Assembly: GCF_024793945.1 (NCBI RefSeq)
Contig: NZ_JANUSD010000006.1
Span: 124,001-188,000, forward strand
DNA from: Emticicia fluvialis
GTDB lineage: Bacteria; Bacteroidota; Bacteroidia; Cytophagales; Spirosomataceae
Length of the DNA stretch: 64,000 nt
Reading direction: 5' to 3'
Below are positions 1 through 9,721 of the stretch, one piece after another; position 1 is the first letter of the stretch; every line of letters starts with the position of its first letter. The notes beneath the pieces are model-generated. The model had not been told where the DNA came from, did no database searches, and was given only the letters and a program-made list of their open reading frames with translations. Made by a program: the position numbers and the translations under genes.

Positions 1-355
1 TTATATTGATTTTTTTGAACCGCATTCTTAATCCACCATATACGTTTTGCTTTTTATCTCCTGTTTTCGCTACCCGTAAAACGGAGTATTTTAAGACCAT
101 TACTATAAGAATGTTTAACCTTAAATCGTCAGAGTATAGCTAAAAATTAACTAAATCTAGCCTATCTATGGAAGCAAAGTATATAGTAGGACACCCTCAT
201 AAAAACGTTTGCTTGTTTTGCCACCCGGCAAATTAACAGCACGTTGCCTGAGTGGTCATTTTCCTGTTATGCTTCAATGCCGATTCTGAAAATGCACCAT
301 TCAGCTGATTTTACCGATTTTCAAAGCAATCATTTTTAACCCAAGTCAAATTTAT
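1..355. other. Upstream region of susC, no gene seen
   Basis: No convincing coding sequence. The first bases could be the tail of a minus-strand frame, but that frame hits another stop within about 30 bases. The region is AT-rich and must carry the promoter of the SusC/SusD operon; I could not place a clear Bacteroidota -33/-7 promoter pair. Confidence 0.4.
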
Positions 356-3300
356 ATGAGAAATTTTTTACCAAAGTTGGTGGTAATACTTTTGATGGGC
401 TTCAGCCTGCCGGTATTAGCCCAGACCATTACAGGTAAGGTAACAACAAACGGAGAGCCGCTGCCCGGCGTTTCTGTAGCCGTTAAGGGCGCCCCTAACG
501 GAACTATTACTGACACAGAAGGTAAATACACCCTTACTGTGCCTAATCTGAAAAGCACTATTGTTGCTTCTTTTATTGGTTTTACAACGCAGAACATTGA
601 CATTAACGGACGCTCAATTATTGACATTGAGATGGTTGAAGATGCCAAACAACTTAACGAGGTAGTTGTAACGGCATTGGGTATTAAGAGAGAATCAAAA
701 TCTATTGGTTACTCGGCCCAGAAGGTGGCATCGAAAGACCTGGTACAGGCTGCCCCGCCAGATATCGCATCTGGTTTGATGGGTAAAGCTGCCGGTCTGA
801 ACATCTCTCAACCAAACGGTGTGCAGGGTAGCTCTCAGAGAATCGTTATCCGTGGTAATAACAGTATCCTGGGCAGCAACCAGCCTTTGATCGTTATTGA
901 CGGTATACAGGTACAAAACGACCCCGTTGGCGGTACGCAAGGTAAAAGTGGTGACGTAACCAGCCCTAAAGACTGGGGTTCGTTCCTGAACTTTGTAAAC
1001 TCTGACGAGGTAGAAGATATCACCGTCCTGAAAGGCGCCAACGCAGCTGCACTATACGGTGCACGTGGCGCTAACGGGGTTATTATGATAACCAGCAAAA
1101 AAGGTGGTAAAAGAGAAGGTTTTGGTTTAGACTATAATTTCTCGTCGCTATCAACAACGGCTTACCGTTTTCAGGATGTACAAAACGAGTACGGTTATGG
1201 TGGGGCATCTGCCCTTTGGTCGGCAACGCAACCATTCCCAACAACCTCAAAAGGCGAATTGCGCTACCCTGGTAACTACCCTTGGGATGCACAGGACGTA
1301 AACAATAACTACCGCAGTGGTGGCCCTATTCCGGGTGGGTATTCATCTTGGGATATTTTCAGCTGGTATGGCCCGGCTTCATCATGGGGACATAAACTGG
1401 ATGGCACTGAGCTTATCTGGTGGGACGGCGCTAAACGCAAATGGGCTCCACAACCAGACAACCGAAAAGCTTACTTTAACACCGGTAACACTACTACGCA
1501 TAACTTGTCGTTCAGCGGTGGCGGAGACTACGGAACTTTGAGAGTGGGTTTGACCAGATTAGACAACAAAGCTATTGTGCCGAACAGCAACTATGACCAG
1601 ACCAATGTAAACCTGGGTTCGTCATTAAACATTTCGAAAAAAGTTAAAGCTGAAATCACTACCAGCTACACGAACTATAACCGTCTGAACACGCCTGAGT
1701 CTGCCAACGATAACGGTTGGTCAAACTTTATGATTCACGGTATGTCACGCGATTACATCCCGTTAGAGTTTGACACTTACAAACTACCAAACGGAAGCAA
1801 AAACATTTTTGACCAGACTTCTCCATTCAAATATTATCCTTACAACAACAATGCGTTTAAGGATATGTTCTGGAAATTCTACGAAAACAACCAGAGATTA
1901 TCACGTAATCAGTTGTTAGGTTCAATCCGTTTATCGGCAGACATCACGCCTTGGTTGAACATCGCCGGTCGTACGTCGTTAAACAACTCAACTACCAGCA
2001 TCGAAAGCAAAAATACGCCTGTTGATGTTGCGGGTATTCAGGGAGCTTATGGCATGGAAAACATCAACAATACCGACCTGAACTTTGAGGCATTCACAAC
2101 CTTACATAAAGACGGTTTGTTTGGCTCTAAATTTAACGGTAGCTTGTTAATTGGTAACTCGGCTCTTCGTAGCAGAAGCCACGGTGTAAATACCTGGAAC
2201 GCCGGTAACTTTGACGTACCGTTTAAATATTACCTGAACAACAACCTTGATAAAACCAAAATCACAACCGGTGAAACCCGTTATGATTTAAACCTGAACT
2301 CGTTGTTTGGTATTGCAGACCTTTCTTACAACAACTACCTGTTCTTGCAATTAACAGGCCGTAACGACTGGTCGTCTACCCTTCCGATTGCTACTTCGTC
2401 ATACTTCTTCCCATCAGGAAGCTTGAGCTTTGTGTTTACTGAAGCAATTGACGCCTTTAAAAATCAGAACTTACTAAGCTACGGTAAACTGAAAGTATCA
2501 TTGGCCGAGAGTGCTAACGGTACTAATCCTTACCTGACACAGTACACTTATAATACCTCTACCATTACCAACACTATTAATGGTACAGCCGCAACTTCTT
2601 TTGGCGGTCTTCCGGTTCGTAGTTTGCAAACTACGTTGCCTCCGGCTGGCTTATTGCAACCACAAAGAAACAAATCATTTGAAATTGGTACTGAGTTAGG
2701 CTTCCTGGGCGGTAAATTAAGCATGGAACTGACTTACTACCAGACAAGAGCAACCAGCCAGATTCTGAGCTCATCGCTGGCAACTTCTTCAGGTGCTACT
2801 GCAGTAACATTTAATACAGGAGAATTGGCTAATAAAGGTTTCGAGTTTATTGTAAGAGCTACACCTGTTAACTCTGGTTCATTCAGATGGGATCTTGCTT
2901 TGAACGGTGCACATAACCAGAACAAGGTTATTTCATTGGCTGACGGTATTGAGCGTTATCCGATTGCTGACCTTTGGGGAACTAACGGCGCCCTGATGTA
3001 TGTAAAAGCAGGTGAAAACTATGGCACAATTTACGGATATGACTATACGTACCTGAATGGCCAGAAAGTGGTTAAACCAGTGGTTGACAAAACAACCGGT
3101 AAAGTAGTTGGTACCCAATATGTAACCACTGCCGACCCAGTTGCTATTGGTAACACCACTCCGAAACTGACAGGTGGTTTAACTAACAACTTCCGTTATA
3201 AAAACTTCAGCTTGTATATCCTGACCGACTTCAAACTGGGTGGTGATATTTACTCGGCAGACTACGGTGCTTCAGTTGGTCATGGTTTGTCGCCAAGCAC

Positions 3301-3745
3301 ATTAACAGAAAGAAACGGTGGTGGTTTACCATATACCTATCCTGATGGTAGCACAGCTAACCACGGTGTAATTCTTGAAGGCGTATTTGCCGACGGAACC
3401 AAAAATACAGACGTGGTACATTATATGTATAAATATGCAGGACAATACATGGGGTGGTCTAACGTAAAAATGCCAAGAAGCAACCTGGTTTTCGAAAACT
3501 CATGGGCCAAACTTCGTGAGGTAAACCTTACTTACTCTATCCCGTCAGCCATTGTAAAACGTACTAAATTCCTTCAGGGGCTTGATGTATCGTTTGTTGG
3601 CCGTAACCTGTTCTATTTATTCACAACCTTGCCTGACAGAATGAATCCTGAGGCTATTAACGGTATTGGCAACGCCCAAGGTTTCCAATGGTCGCAATTC
3701 CCGGGCACTCGTGATTTAGGTATCTCATTAAAAGCAAGGTTATAA
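356..3745 (+). CDS. SusC/RagA family TonB-linked outer membrane protein
   Basis: Outer membrane TonB-dependent transporter that, with its SusD partner, imports oligosaccharides or other large ligands. The 1129-residue protein starts with a Sec signal peptide (about residues 1-22, ending VLAQ), followed by a carboxypeptidase-regulatory-like domain (about 25-100), the plug with the SusC/RagA signature (EVVVTALGI near 104 and LYGARGANGVIMITSKKGG near 233), and a beta-barrel ending in an aromatic-rich strand. Length is normal for SusC. The SusD gene follows after 18 bases, so the two form an operon. No glycoside hydrolase, sensor or anti-sigma gene is adjacent, so the substrate cannot be inferred. 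Family assignment is firm. Confidence 0.96.
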   Translation: MRNFLPKLVVILLMGFSLPVLAQTITGKVTTNGEPLPGVSVAVKGAPNGTITDTEGKYTLTVPNLKSTIVASFIGFTTQNIDINGRSIIDIEMVEDAKQLNEVVVTALGIKRESKSIGYSAQKVASKDLVQAAPPDIASGLMGKAAGLNISQPNGVQGSSQRIVIRGNNSILGSNQPLIVIDGIQVQNDPVGGTQGKSGDVTSPKDWGSFLNFVNSDEVEDITVLKGANAAALYGARGANGVIMITSKKGGKREGFGLDYNFSSLSTTAYRFQDVQNEYGYGGASALWSATQPFPTTSKGELRYPGNYPWDAQDVNNNYRSGGPIPGGYSSWDIFSWYGPASSWGHKLDGTELIWWDGAKRKWAPQPDNRKAYFNTGNTTTHNLSFSGGGDYGTLRVGLTRLDNKAIVPNSNYDQTNVNLGSSLNISKKVKAEITTSYTNYNRLNTPESANDNGWSNFMIHGMSRDYIPLEFDTYKLPNGSKNIFDQTSPFKYYPYNNNAFKDMFWKFYENNQRLSRNQLLGSIRLSADITPWLNIAGRTSLNNSTTSIESKNTPVDVAGIQGAYGMENINNTDLNFEAFTTLHKDGLFGSKFNGSLLIGNSALRSRSHGVNTWNAGNFDVPFKYYLNNNLDKTKITTGETRYDLNLNSLFGIADLSYNNYLFLQLTGRNDWSSTLPIATSSYFFPSGSLSFVFTEAIDAFKNQNLLSYGKLKVSLAESANGTNPYLTQYTYNTSTITNTINGTAATSFGGLPVRSLQTTLPPAGLLQPQRNKSFEIGTELGFLGGKLSMELTYYQTRATSQILSSSLATSSGATAVTFNTGELANKGFEFIVRATPVNSGSFRWDLALNGAHNQNKVISLADGIERYPIADLWGTNGALMYVKAGENYGTIYGYDYTYLNGQKVVKPVVDKTTGKVVGTQYVTTADPVAIGNTTPKLTGGLTNNFRYKNFSLYILTDFKLGGDIYSADYGASVGHGLSPSTLTERNGGGLPYTYPDGSTANHGVILEGVFADGTKNTDVVHYMYKYAGQYMGWSNVKMPRSNLVFENSWAKLREVNLTYSIPSAIVKRTKFLQGLDVSFVGRNLFYLFTTLPDRMNPEAINGIGNAQGFQWSQFPGTRDLGISLKARL

Positions 3746-3763
3746 TCCATTAAACACAGAATC

Positions 3764-5359
3764 ATGAAATATCTATCAAAAATATTTATAGTAACCTTAC
3801 TGATTACGGCAGTATCATGTAAGAATGATTTTGAGGAAATAAACGCTCCGTGGGACAAACCCAACAGCGCCTCAACGCCAGAGATGTTCAATGCGGTAAT
3901 CAGTTCACTGCCATTGACAGCCGGAGAACAATCGGTTATGAATGCCTGGTTGTACCCTATTACACAGCAGGCCGCCATTACTTCTGGTTCTTACCCATAC
4001 GACAACGCCAAAAATGATGTTTGGCAGAACTACTACTATACCCTTGGTAACGTAAGAGTAATTGAAGACAGAATTGCTAAAAGTGCAGACCCTGCCTCAA
4101 TGAACAACGTGTCGGCCATGCTTAAAACCATTATGGCTTACAAGTCGTTTAAACTGACAAACTACTACGGTGCAGTACCTTACAAAGAGGCCGGATATGC
4201 TGCTTTGGCAGCCGATAAAGGCGTGGGTGTGTATAAAACAAAATACAATACCCAACAGGAGATATACACAGATATTCTGACAAACCTGAAATGGGCAGTT
4301 GATAACCTGAAAACCGATGCCTCTCAGTATTCGTTGGGTAGCTATGAAACACTTTTCAAAGGAGACATCAGTAAATGGATCCGGTTTGCCAATAGCCTGC
4401 GCTTGTATATAGCTGCTACTATTTACAACAAAGATCAGGCTTTAGCAACTGCTCATATTACAGACGCGCTAACCAAACCTTTGCTTGGCGACACTGAAAA
4501 CGTAGGAATCTGGCCAGCTGACCTGAACCTTTCTCTACAATGGCGTGAGTGGTCTTTTTCTGCTAACTGCTACTTAAGAATGGGTTCAACTATGTGGAGC
4601 CTGATGTCTGCTAATGATAATAAAGACGGTAGTGGTATATTTGACCCACGTGCCCGTATATTTTATGAACCAAACAACGCAGGCGAGTGGGCTGCATACC
4701 CGCAAAACCCGGTTTCAGGCGTAACAGCTACAGAAGGTGGTACTCCTTATGACAAAAAACGTTACACAGCCTGGAGCGATAAAGGCGCCAGCAACCTGTA
4801 TTCGCCGGTTAATTTGTATTTCGAGCAGGATTTAACCACAATCCCTGAACTTATTCTTACAGCAGCGCAGGTGCGTTTTATCAAAGCCGAAATTTACAAC
4901 AGAGGTATGGGTGTTGCAGCCAACGCTGCCACTGCCAAAGCAGAATATGAGGCGGGTATAAAGGCATCGGTAAATATGTGGAAAGGCATTGCGTTTAAAT
5001 CGCCGGTTTGGACAGTAGCAAAACCTTCATCTGCTACAGCTACCGATGCAGAAATCAGCACTTTGCTGTCGAGCCCGGTAGTGGCTTACGCTGCAGACCA
5101 GGCTACTGCCTTGAAACAGATATATGCCCAGCTATGGATTGACCAGTTCAGACAACCATTTGATGCCTGGACATTGAAAAGAAGAACAGGAGATAAAACG
5201 CCGGTTTCAACTTCAAATACACAGTATTACACTGGTAACTTCGGTACTTACCAACGTTTTGTGTATCCGGACGACGAAATCACCTACAATGCAGACAACT
5301 TTAAAGCAGCTGCAGGCGGAACAAACCTGAACAGCACAAAATTGTGGATAACACAATAA
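3764..5359 (+). CDS. SusD/RagB family outer membrane lipoprotein
   Basis: Surface-exposed ligand-binding lid of the SusCD importer. The 531-residue protein has a lipoprotein signal peptide (MKYLSKIFIVTLLITAVSC; lipid-modified Cys about residue 19) and the TPR-like helical body of the SusD-like_2 type: an N-terminal helix pair, a YKSFKLTNYYGAVPY segment, a central KGDISKWIRFANSLRLYIA segment typical of the family, and a C-terminal WIDQFRQPFDAW stretch. It lies 18 bases downstream of susC and is followed by a strong terminator, so the operon is just these two genes. The ligand is unknown. Confidence 0.93.
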   Translation: MKYLSKIFIVTLLITAVSCKNDFEEINAPWDKPNSASTPEMFNAVISSLPLTAGEQSVMNAWLYPITQQAAITSGSYPYDNAKNDVWQNYYYTLGNVRVIEDRIAKSADPASMNNVSAMLKTIMAYKSFKLTNYYGAVPYKEAGYAALAADKGVGVYKTKYNTQQEIYTDILTNLKWAVDNLKTDASQYSLGSYETLFKGDISKWIRFANSLRLYIAATIYNKDQALATAHITDALTKPLLGDTENVGIWPADLNLSLQWREWSFSANCYLRMGSTMWSLMSANDNKDGSGIFDPRARIFYEPNNAGEWAAYPQNPVSGVTATEGGTPYDKKRYTAWSDKGASNLYSPVNLYFEQDLTTIPELILTAAQVRFIKAEIYNRGMGVAANAATAKAEYEAGIKASVNMWKGIAFKSPVWTVAKPSSATATDAEISTLLSSPVVAYAADQATALKQIYAQLWIDQFRQPFDAWTLKRRTGDKTPVSTSNTQYYTGNFGTYQRFVYPDDEITYNADNFKAAAGGTNLNSTKLWITQ

Positions 5360-5439
5360 TTTGCACAAATATTTTATTATATTTGAACGAATAATTCAAA
5401 AATATTAAGTAGAATTGTTTCATCATAGTTTTTACAGAA

Positions 5440-5466
5440 AAGGCCCTCAATCGAGGGCTTTTTTCT
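5440..5466 (+). terminator. Rho-independent terminator of the susCD operon
   Basis: Stem GCCCTC (5443-5448) pairs with GAGGGC (5453-5458) around a 4-base loop and is followed by a T-rich run. It sits about 80 bases after the SusD stop codon. Confidence 0.85.
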
Positions 5467-5615
5467 TTTCAGGAGGTTTTTATCTTGAAAATTAAGAATC
5501 AGCAAAGCTTCTTGAAAACTTCACATAGAATCATAACACTTAGCTATGGCGGGTTGATTTTTTATTTTATTTTCGCGCATTGTTTTTTGTGACTAAACCA
5601 ACCAATCACTATTAT

Positions 5616-6428
5616 ATGAAATCCTTCCTTTTTAAGACTATTGTCTTTTTGAAAAAGCCAAGTATCATCTATCGTTTTCTAGCTATTCCTGTTGCATTTT
5701 ATGCCATTTTTTCAATCGCCATTCCGGACATCCAATTCAATATGGCAAGCGGCAAGACGGTAGAAATGTCATTTGACCAGCTAATCAAAACGCCAAAATC
5801 AGAATTGCCCCGCTATTTAAAAATTAAAGATGCCGTTGTACCATCAGGGACTTACGTTTATGAAAGAAGCAAAAAGAGAGGCACTCTCAGAGGCATTTAT
5901 TATCCGGTTTATCCAGAGCAGAAACAGAGTATTAAAATCAGTGGCGCAAAAGTGGATAGCCTTCTCAAAGCAGCAAATGTTAAATCTTCATCACTTCAAA
6001 ATGAGGCCGACAGCAGTGTTTCTATTCCATTAATGCATGATTACAGCAGCACAGAGGCCAAACTTGTGATTCATGATACGCATGTACAGGAAAGTGATAT
6101 AGATGATAGCACAGGCCATTATTTTGATTCTCCGACTTTTTCTATCGAAGGCCGCAATAGTGGAGATGCCATACCTGATGATATAAAAAGTTTATTTACC
6201 GAAGATGGTATCAAGATTAGTAATGATGCCATATTGTTGAAAAAAGGTGAAACAGTTATGAAAACGTCATCGGCAATAATTCTAAGCGTTGTTGCCTTGA
6301 TTATTGGCGTATTGGGTATCCTTACCTTTTTCCCTACAAATGTGCTTGCCAATTGGGCTGGGGTAAGTATTGTTTCAGAACCTGCCAAAAATGAAGGTGA
6401 GGCATCATCTCCTGAAAACAAAGCTTAA
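5616..6428 (+). CDS. Hypothetical two-helix membrane protein
   Basis: I do not recognise this 270-residue protein. I chose the ATG at 5616 (MKSFLFKTIVF) over an upstream TTG because a positive, hydrophobic N-terminus then starts directly. It has one hydrophobic helix near residues 20-42 (RFLAIPVAFYAIFSIAI) and another near 220-245 (SAIILSVVALIIGVLGILTFF). Between them lies a soluble domain of about 170 residues rich in Lys, Ser and Asp. This resembles membrane proteins with an extracytoplasmic loop domain anchored at both ends, but no motif gives a function. It stands alone between two terminators, so it is probably monocistronic. Confidence 0.75.
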   Translation: MKSFLFKTIVFLKKPSIIYRFLAIPVAFYAIFSIAIPDIQFNMASGKTVEMSFDQLIKTPKSELPRYLKIKDAVVPSGTYVYERSKKRGTLRGIYYPVYPEQKQSIKISGAKVDSLLKAANVKSSSLQNEADSSVSIPLMHDYSSTEAKLVIHDTHVQESDIDDSTGHYFDSPTFSIEGRNSGDAIPDDIKSLFTEDGIKISNDAILLKKGETVMKTSSAIILSVVALIIGVLGILTFFPTNVLANWAGVSIVSEPAKNEGEASSPENKA

Positions 6429-6448
6429 TTATTTACCTGGCATTTTAC

Positions 6449-6480
6449 AAAAAAAGCACCCGCGCAGGTGCTTTTTTTGT
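6449..6480. terminator. Bidirectional terminator between convergent genes
   Basis: AGCACC (6455-6460) pairs with GGTGCT (6467-6472), flanked by an A-run on the left and a T-run on the right. It can end transcription of both the plus-strand membrane gene and the minus-strand cvpA gene. Confidence 0.87.
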
Positions 6481-6490
6481 AAAACAGACT

Positions 6491-7048
6491 TCACTTTGCC
6501 TCTCCCTCATCTTCCACAATATCCTTATGCTCCTCCGCCAGTTGTTTGATAAGATTCCCTCCGGCCGGAATCCAGTCTGAAACTTTTGAAATAACCGATG
6601 GCGCCACTTTAGTGATGACCGGAAAAGTAACCGATTCCTGCGTAAGATGTGGAGGCAGTTTTATGTCAATAGCATTGAGCAACCACAAGAAAACACTGAT
6701 ACCAAATACCCAGGTAAATATGCCGACTATTGCCCCGGCGAAGCCATCAATGGTACCCAGAATAGTAAACCGGAGCGCCCGGCTGAGCATCCAACCCAGC
6801 TTATTGATTAAGAATATGGTAGGAAAGAAAATAATAGCAAAACTCAGATAAGGCAAAAATCGGTTAGCCGTGTTTTCGCCAATGGCGGGGGCCAGCCAGT
6901 TCATGCCTATACCCAGAAACTTAAAGCCCAACACAAGGGCTGCAATAAAAGCCAGAACACCAATAATTTCTATAAACAGGCCCTTTACATAGCCCTTATA
7001 GGCACCAAACAGAATGGGTACTATGAAAATCAGGTCAAGCACGTTCAT
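6491..7048 (-). CDS. CvpA family membrane protein
   Basis: Inner membrane protein of the CvpA (colicin V production) family. The 185-residue protein starts MNVLDLIFIVPILFGAYKGY, the usual family N-terminus, and has four hydrophobic helices: about residues 4-20, 26-46, 68-86 and 100-125. A glycine-rich turn (GTIDGFAGAIVGIFTW) lies in the last helix and a charged cytoplasmic tail follows. Length is normal. The family is linked to membrane homeostasis, stress and biofilm phenotypes in other bacteria, but its molecular activity is not settled. The gene is monocistronic and convergent with the gene to its left. Confidence 0.9.
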   Translation of the reverse strand: MNVLDLIFIVPILFGAYKGYVKGLFIEIIGVLAFIAALVLGFKFLGIGMNWLAPAIGENTANRFLPYLSFAIIFFPTIFLINKLGWMLSRALRFTILGTIDGFAGAIVGIFTWVFGISVFLWLLNAIDIKLPPHLTQESVTFPVITKVAPSVISKVSDWIPAGGNLIKQLAEEHKDIVEDEGEAK

Positions 7049-7437
7049 GTTCTAAAACAGGGTTATCAGGAATAATACGTAAAACTCCTGAAAAAATTTC
7101 TTTCCAGTTCCGGAGTTATACAAAGGTAAAATTTTTAAGCACAAAAAAGCGCTTATCAGACATAGAAAACCGCCTCAAAAAAGTCGATTGGCAGATTCAG
7201 AAAACTACTCTAATTATCATAAAAAGACAGGTATAACACAAAAAATCAGGAATAATTCCCTTAAATACACCAAATTTCAGCCTCTAAAATTTATCCTGAT
7301 ATTTTTCTCTTGATTATCAATATCTTAAAAACTATTTAGATAAATTCTAAAAACAATTATTGCAAACTGTGGTATTAATCTGTAAGTTTGACTACACTTT
7401 CATGAAAACAATTGGAGTAACCTTAAATTATACTAAG
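7049..7437. other. AT-rich intergenic region between cvpA and nrdB
   Basis: No gene. It must hold divergent promoters for cvpA (minus) and nrdB (plus). A 12-base direct repeat ATCAGGAATAAT occurs at 7065-7076 and again at 7245-7256, and the inverted core ATCCTGAT is at 7292-7299. I could not recognise a canonical NrdR box pair. In-frame ATG and weak start codons at 7360 and 7402 precede the chosen nrdB start. Confidence 0.4.
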
Positions 7438-8424
7438 ATGACTGACGAGCAATTATTAGAAGTAGAACCCCTGCTCATTGAGGATAAAACAAGATTTGTC
7501 CTTTTCCCGATAAAGCATAACGATATATGGGAGTTTTATAAAAAACATGAGGCATCTTTCTGGACAGCAGAAGAAATAGACCTTTCGCCAGACCAGAAAG
7601 ACTGGGAAAATCTCAATGATGGGGAGCGTCATTTTATATCACACGTACTGGCTTTCTTTGCCGCATCAGACGGTATAGTTAATGAAAACCTGGCGGTTAA
7701 CTTTATATCACGCGTTCAGTTTGCCGAGGCCAAATGTTTTTACGGTTTCCAGATTATGATGGAAAACATCCACTCTGAAACCTACTCGCTTCTGATTGAC
7801 ACCTACATAAAAGACCCCGTAGAGCGTGATAAAATGCTCAATGCCATAGACCATATACCTTGTGTAAAGAAAAAAGCCGACTGGGCTTTGCGCTGGATAG
7901 ACAACGGCAATTTTATTGAACGCCTGCTGGCCTTTGCAGTGGTTGAAGGCATCTTCTTCTCTGGCTCGTTCTGTTCTATTTTCTGGTTAAAAAAACGCGG
8001 TTTAATGCCCGGCCTTACTTTCTCTAACGAGTTAATATCGCGTGATGAAGGTCTGCACCGTGATTTCGCCTGTCTGCTTTATACCCGTTATATTAAAAAC
8101 CAGTTGCCTGCCGAAACCGTTTATTCACTGATTAAAGACGCGGTGGCAATTGAGAAAGAATTTGTAACCGATGCCCTGCCGGTTTCGCTAATTGGTATGA
8201 ATGCCGAGTTAATGTGCCAGTATATTGAATTTGTGGCCGACCACCTGTTGGTGTCGTTGGGTCTGGAGAAAATATACAACACAGGCAATCCTTTCGACTT
8301 CATGGATATGATTTCGTTGCAAGGAAAAACCAATTTCTTCGAAAAACGTGTGGGCGAATATCAGAAAGCCGGCGTTATGTCGCAGAAAGAGCAGATGTCG
8401 TTCTCGCTTGACGAAGAGTTTTAA
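7438..8424 (+). CDS. nrdB: Class I ribonucleoside-diphosphate reductase, small (beta) subunit
   Basis: Makes the diferric-tyrosyl radical that class I ribonucleotide reductase uses to turn ribonucleotides into deoxyribonucleotides. From the ATG at 7438 (MTDEQLLEVEPLLIED) the protein is 328 residues, normal for the family. Visible features are the PIKHNDIWEFYKKHEASFWTAEEIDL entry, the metal/radical signature ENIHSETY (Glu, His at +3, radical Tyr at +7), the AVVEGIFFSGSF ligand helix and the second Glu/His pair in RDEGLHRDF. An upstream in-frame ATG at 7402 would add 12 residues without resemblance to the family. The large subunit gene nrdA is not adjacent, unlike in many genomes. A terminator follows directly. 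Confidence 0.95.
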   Translation: MTDEQLLEVEPLLIEDKTRFVLFPIKHNDIWEFYKKHEASFWTAEEIDLSPDQKDWENLNDGERHFISHVLAFFAASDGIVNENLAVNFISRVQFAEAKCFYGFQIMMENIHSETYSLLIDTYIKDPVERDKMLNAIDHIPCVKKKADWALRWIDNGNFIERLLAFAVVEGIFFSGSFCSIFWLKKRGLMPGLTFSNELISRDEGLHRDFACLLYTRYIKNQLPAETVYSLIKDAVAIEKEFVTDALPVSLIGMNAELMCQYIEFVADHLLVSLGLEKIYNTGNPFDFMDMISLQGKTNFFEKRVGEYQKAGVMSQKEQMSFSLDEEF

Positions 8425-8460
8425 TCAAGAAAAACATTTTGTTACATAGTTTGGTAATCT

Positions 8461-8494
8461 ATAGGGGCAAAAGATGTTTTGCTCCTATTTTTTT
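8461..8494. terminator. Terminator after nrdB
   Basis: A 12-base stem with one G-U pair (8461-8472 with 8477-8488; ATAGGGGCAAAA against TTTTGCTCCTAT) has a 4-base loop and is followed by a run of T. It separates nrdB from the convergent glycosyltransferase gene. Confidence 0.85.
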
Positions 8495-8498
8495 AAAA

Positions 8499-9623
8499 TT
8501 AAAGACGCTGGTAAAGCTCAGCGAGCCGGGCAGCTATAGGCTTGCCTGCAAATTGCTTAATGTGCTCCTCTCCTGCTTCAACCAGTTTGTGCTGCAAGGT
8601 TTTATTGCTTAGCACTTCCTGCATTTTTTTTGCTATGTCGGCTGCATCAAGCGGGTTAGCATAAAGTGCTCCCGCTCCCCCGGCTTCTTCAAGGCAAGAG
8701 CCTATTGCTGCCACCACCGGCACCCCGCTGCTCAGGGCTTCAATGATGGGGATACCAAAGCCCTCAAACAATGAAGGGTACACAAACAGACTACAACCCT
8801 GATACAAAGCGGGCAAATCGTCCATCGGCACTCCACTCAGAAACCTGACAGACTGAATACGGTTTTGCTGTACGTATTTCTTCAGTTCGTCCAGATATGC
8901 CGATACTCCCCCTACCAGCACCAATTCATACGCTTCGGTATTAAAGGCTTCAAATGCCTGTATAAGCCTTAGCTGGTTTTTCCGTTCGGTAAAAGATGCC
9001 ACACATAGTATGTAATCCTTCGTAATACCATACTTTTTTTTAACCTGCGCCAGCGTAGCCTTGTCTGTTATTGGCTGGCCAAACTGAGGTTGAAACCCCT
9101 GGTATATAACGGTTATCTTATCGGCCGGGGTGCCATAAAACTCTATGATATCACGTTTGGTTTGCTCACTTACAGCCACAATGGCATCGGCGTTCTGGCA
9201 GGCATATCTGAATTTCCGCTGATAAAAAAACCTATCAACGGCGGGGTATTGCTCAGGATACCGCAGGAATATCAGATCATGGATAGTCACTACTGATTTT
9301 ATACCGGCTTTGCCCAGACCATACGGAATCTCATTACTCAGGCCATGAAAAACCTCAATTTTATCAGTCTGTAAATCTTTAGTAATAAATCTGCTCCGCC
9401 ACAAGGCGCTGGGCAGGTAGGCGTACGCCGCAGGAAGCTTAATACTTAATTGATTTTTGAATGGCATCCGGGCATCAGGCCAGGTTGCTTTCTGCTTGGG
9501 TGTGTAAGCATAGTAGGCGTGTTGGGGGGCGTGTTCCAGCAAAGACTCCATAATAAACCTGCTGTAATTGCCTAAACCCGTGTAGTTATTAAAAGCCCGC
9601 TTGGCATCAAAACCTATTCTCAT
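8499..9623 (-). CDS. Glycosyltransferase family 4 (GT-B fold)
   Basis: Transfers a sugar from an activated donor to an acceptor in glycan or glycolipid synthesis; the exact sugars cannot be told. The 374-residue protein shows the GT4 order: N-terminal acceptor domain opening MRIGFDAKRAFNNYTGLGNY, VTIHDLIFLRYPEQYP near residue 130, AVSEQTKRDIIEFYG near 163, and the C-terminal donor domain with SLFEGFGIPIIEALSSGVPVVA near 285-305, containing the catalytic EX7E-type motif. No signal peptide; it should act at the cytoplasmic face of the membrane. It stands alone, divergent from the M16 peptidase gene and away from the polysaccharide genes near 23 kb. Confidence 0.92.
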   Translation of the reverse strand: MRIGFDAKRAFNNYTGLGNYSRFIMESLLEHAPQHAYYAYTPKQKATWPDARMPFKNQLSIKLPAAYAYLPSALWRSRFITKDLQTDKIEVFHGLSNEIPYGLGKAGIKSVVTIHDLIFLRYPEQYPAVDRFFYQRKFRYACQNADAIVAVSEQTKRDIIEFYGTPADKITVIYQGFQPQFGQPITDKATLAQVKKKYGITKDYILCVASFTERKNQLRLIQAFEAFNTEAYELVLVGGVSAYLDELKKYVQQNRIQSVRFLSGVPMDDLPALYQGCSLFVYPSLFEGFGIPIIEALSSGVPVVAAIGSCLEEAGGAGALYANPLDAADIAKKMQEVLSNKTLQHKLVEAGEEHIKQFAGKPIAARLAELYQRL

Positions 9624-9721
9624 TGAACTATCTTTGCATTAAATTTGTAAGTGAATATTAGGTCATACTTTTAAGAGACCTCCTTTTTACACCATTCAAT
9701 ATTTTTTTCCCTTAGGGGTTT

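Noticed and set aside
1..60. Possible tail of a minus-strand gene at the left edge
   Set aside because: The frame ending at position 1 meets another stop about 30 bases away, and no other frame looks coding.
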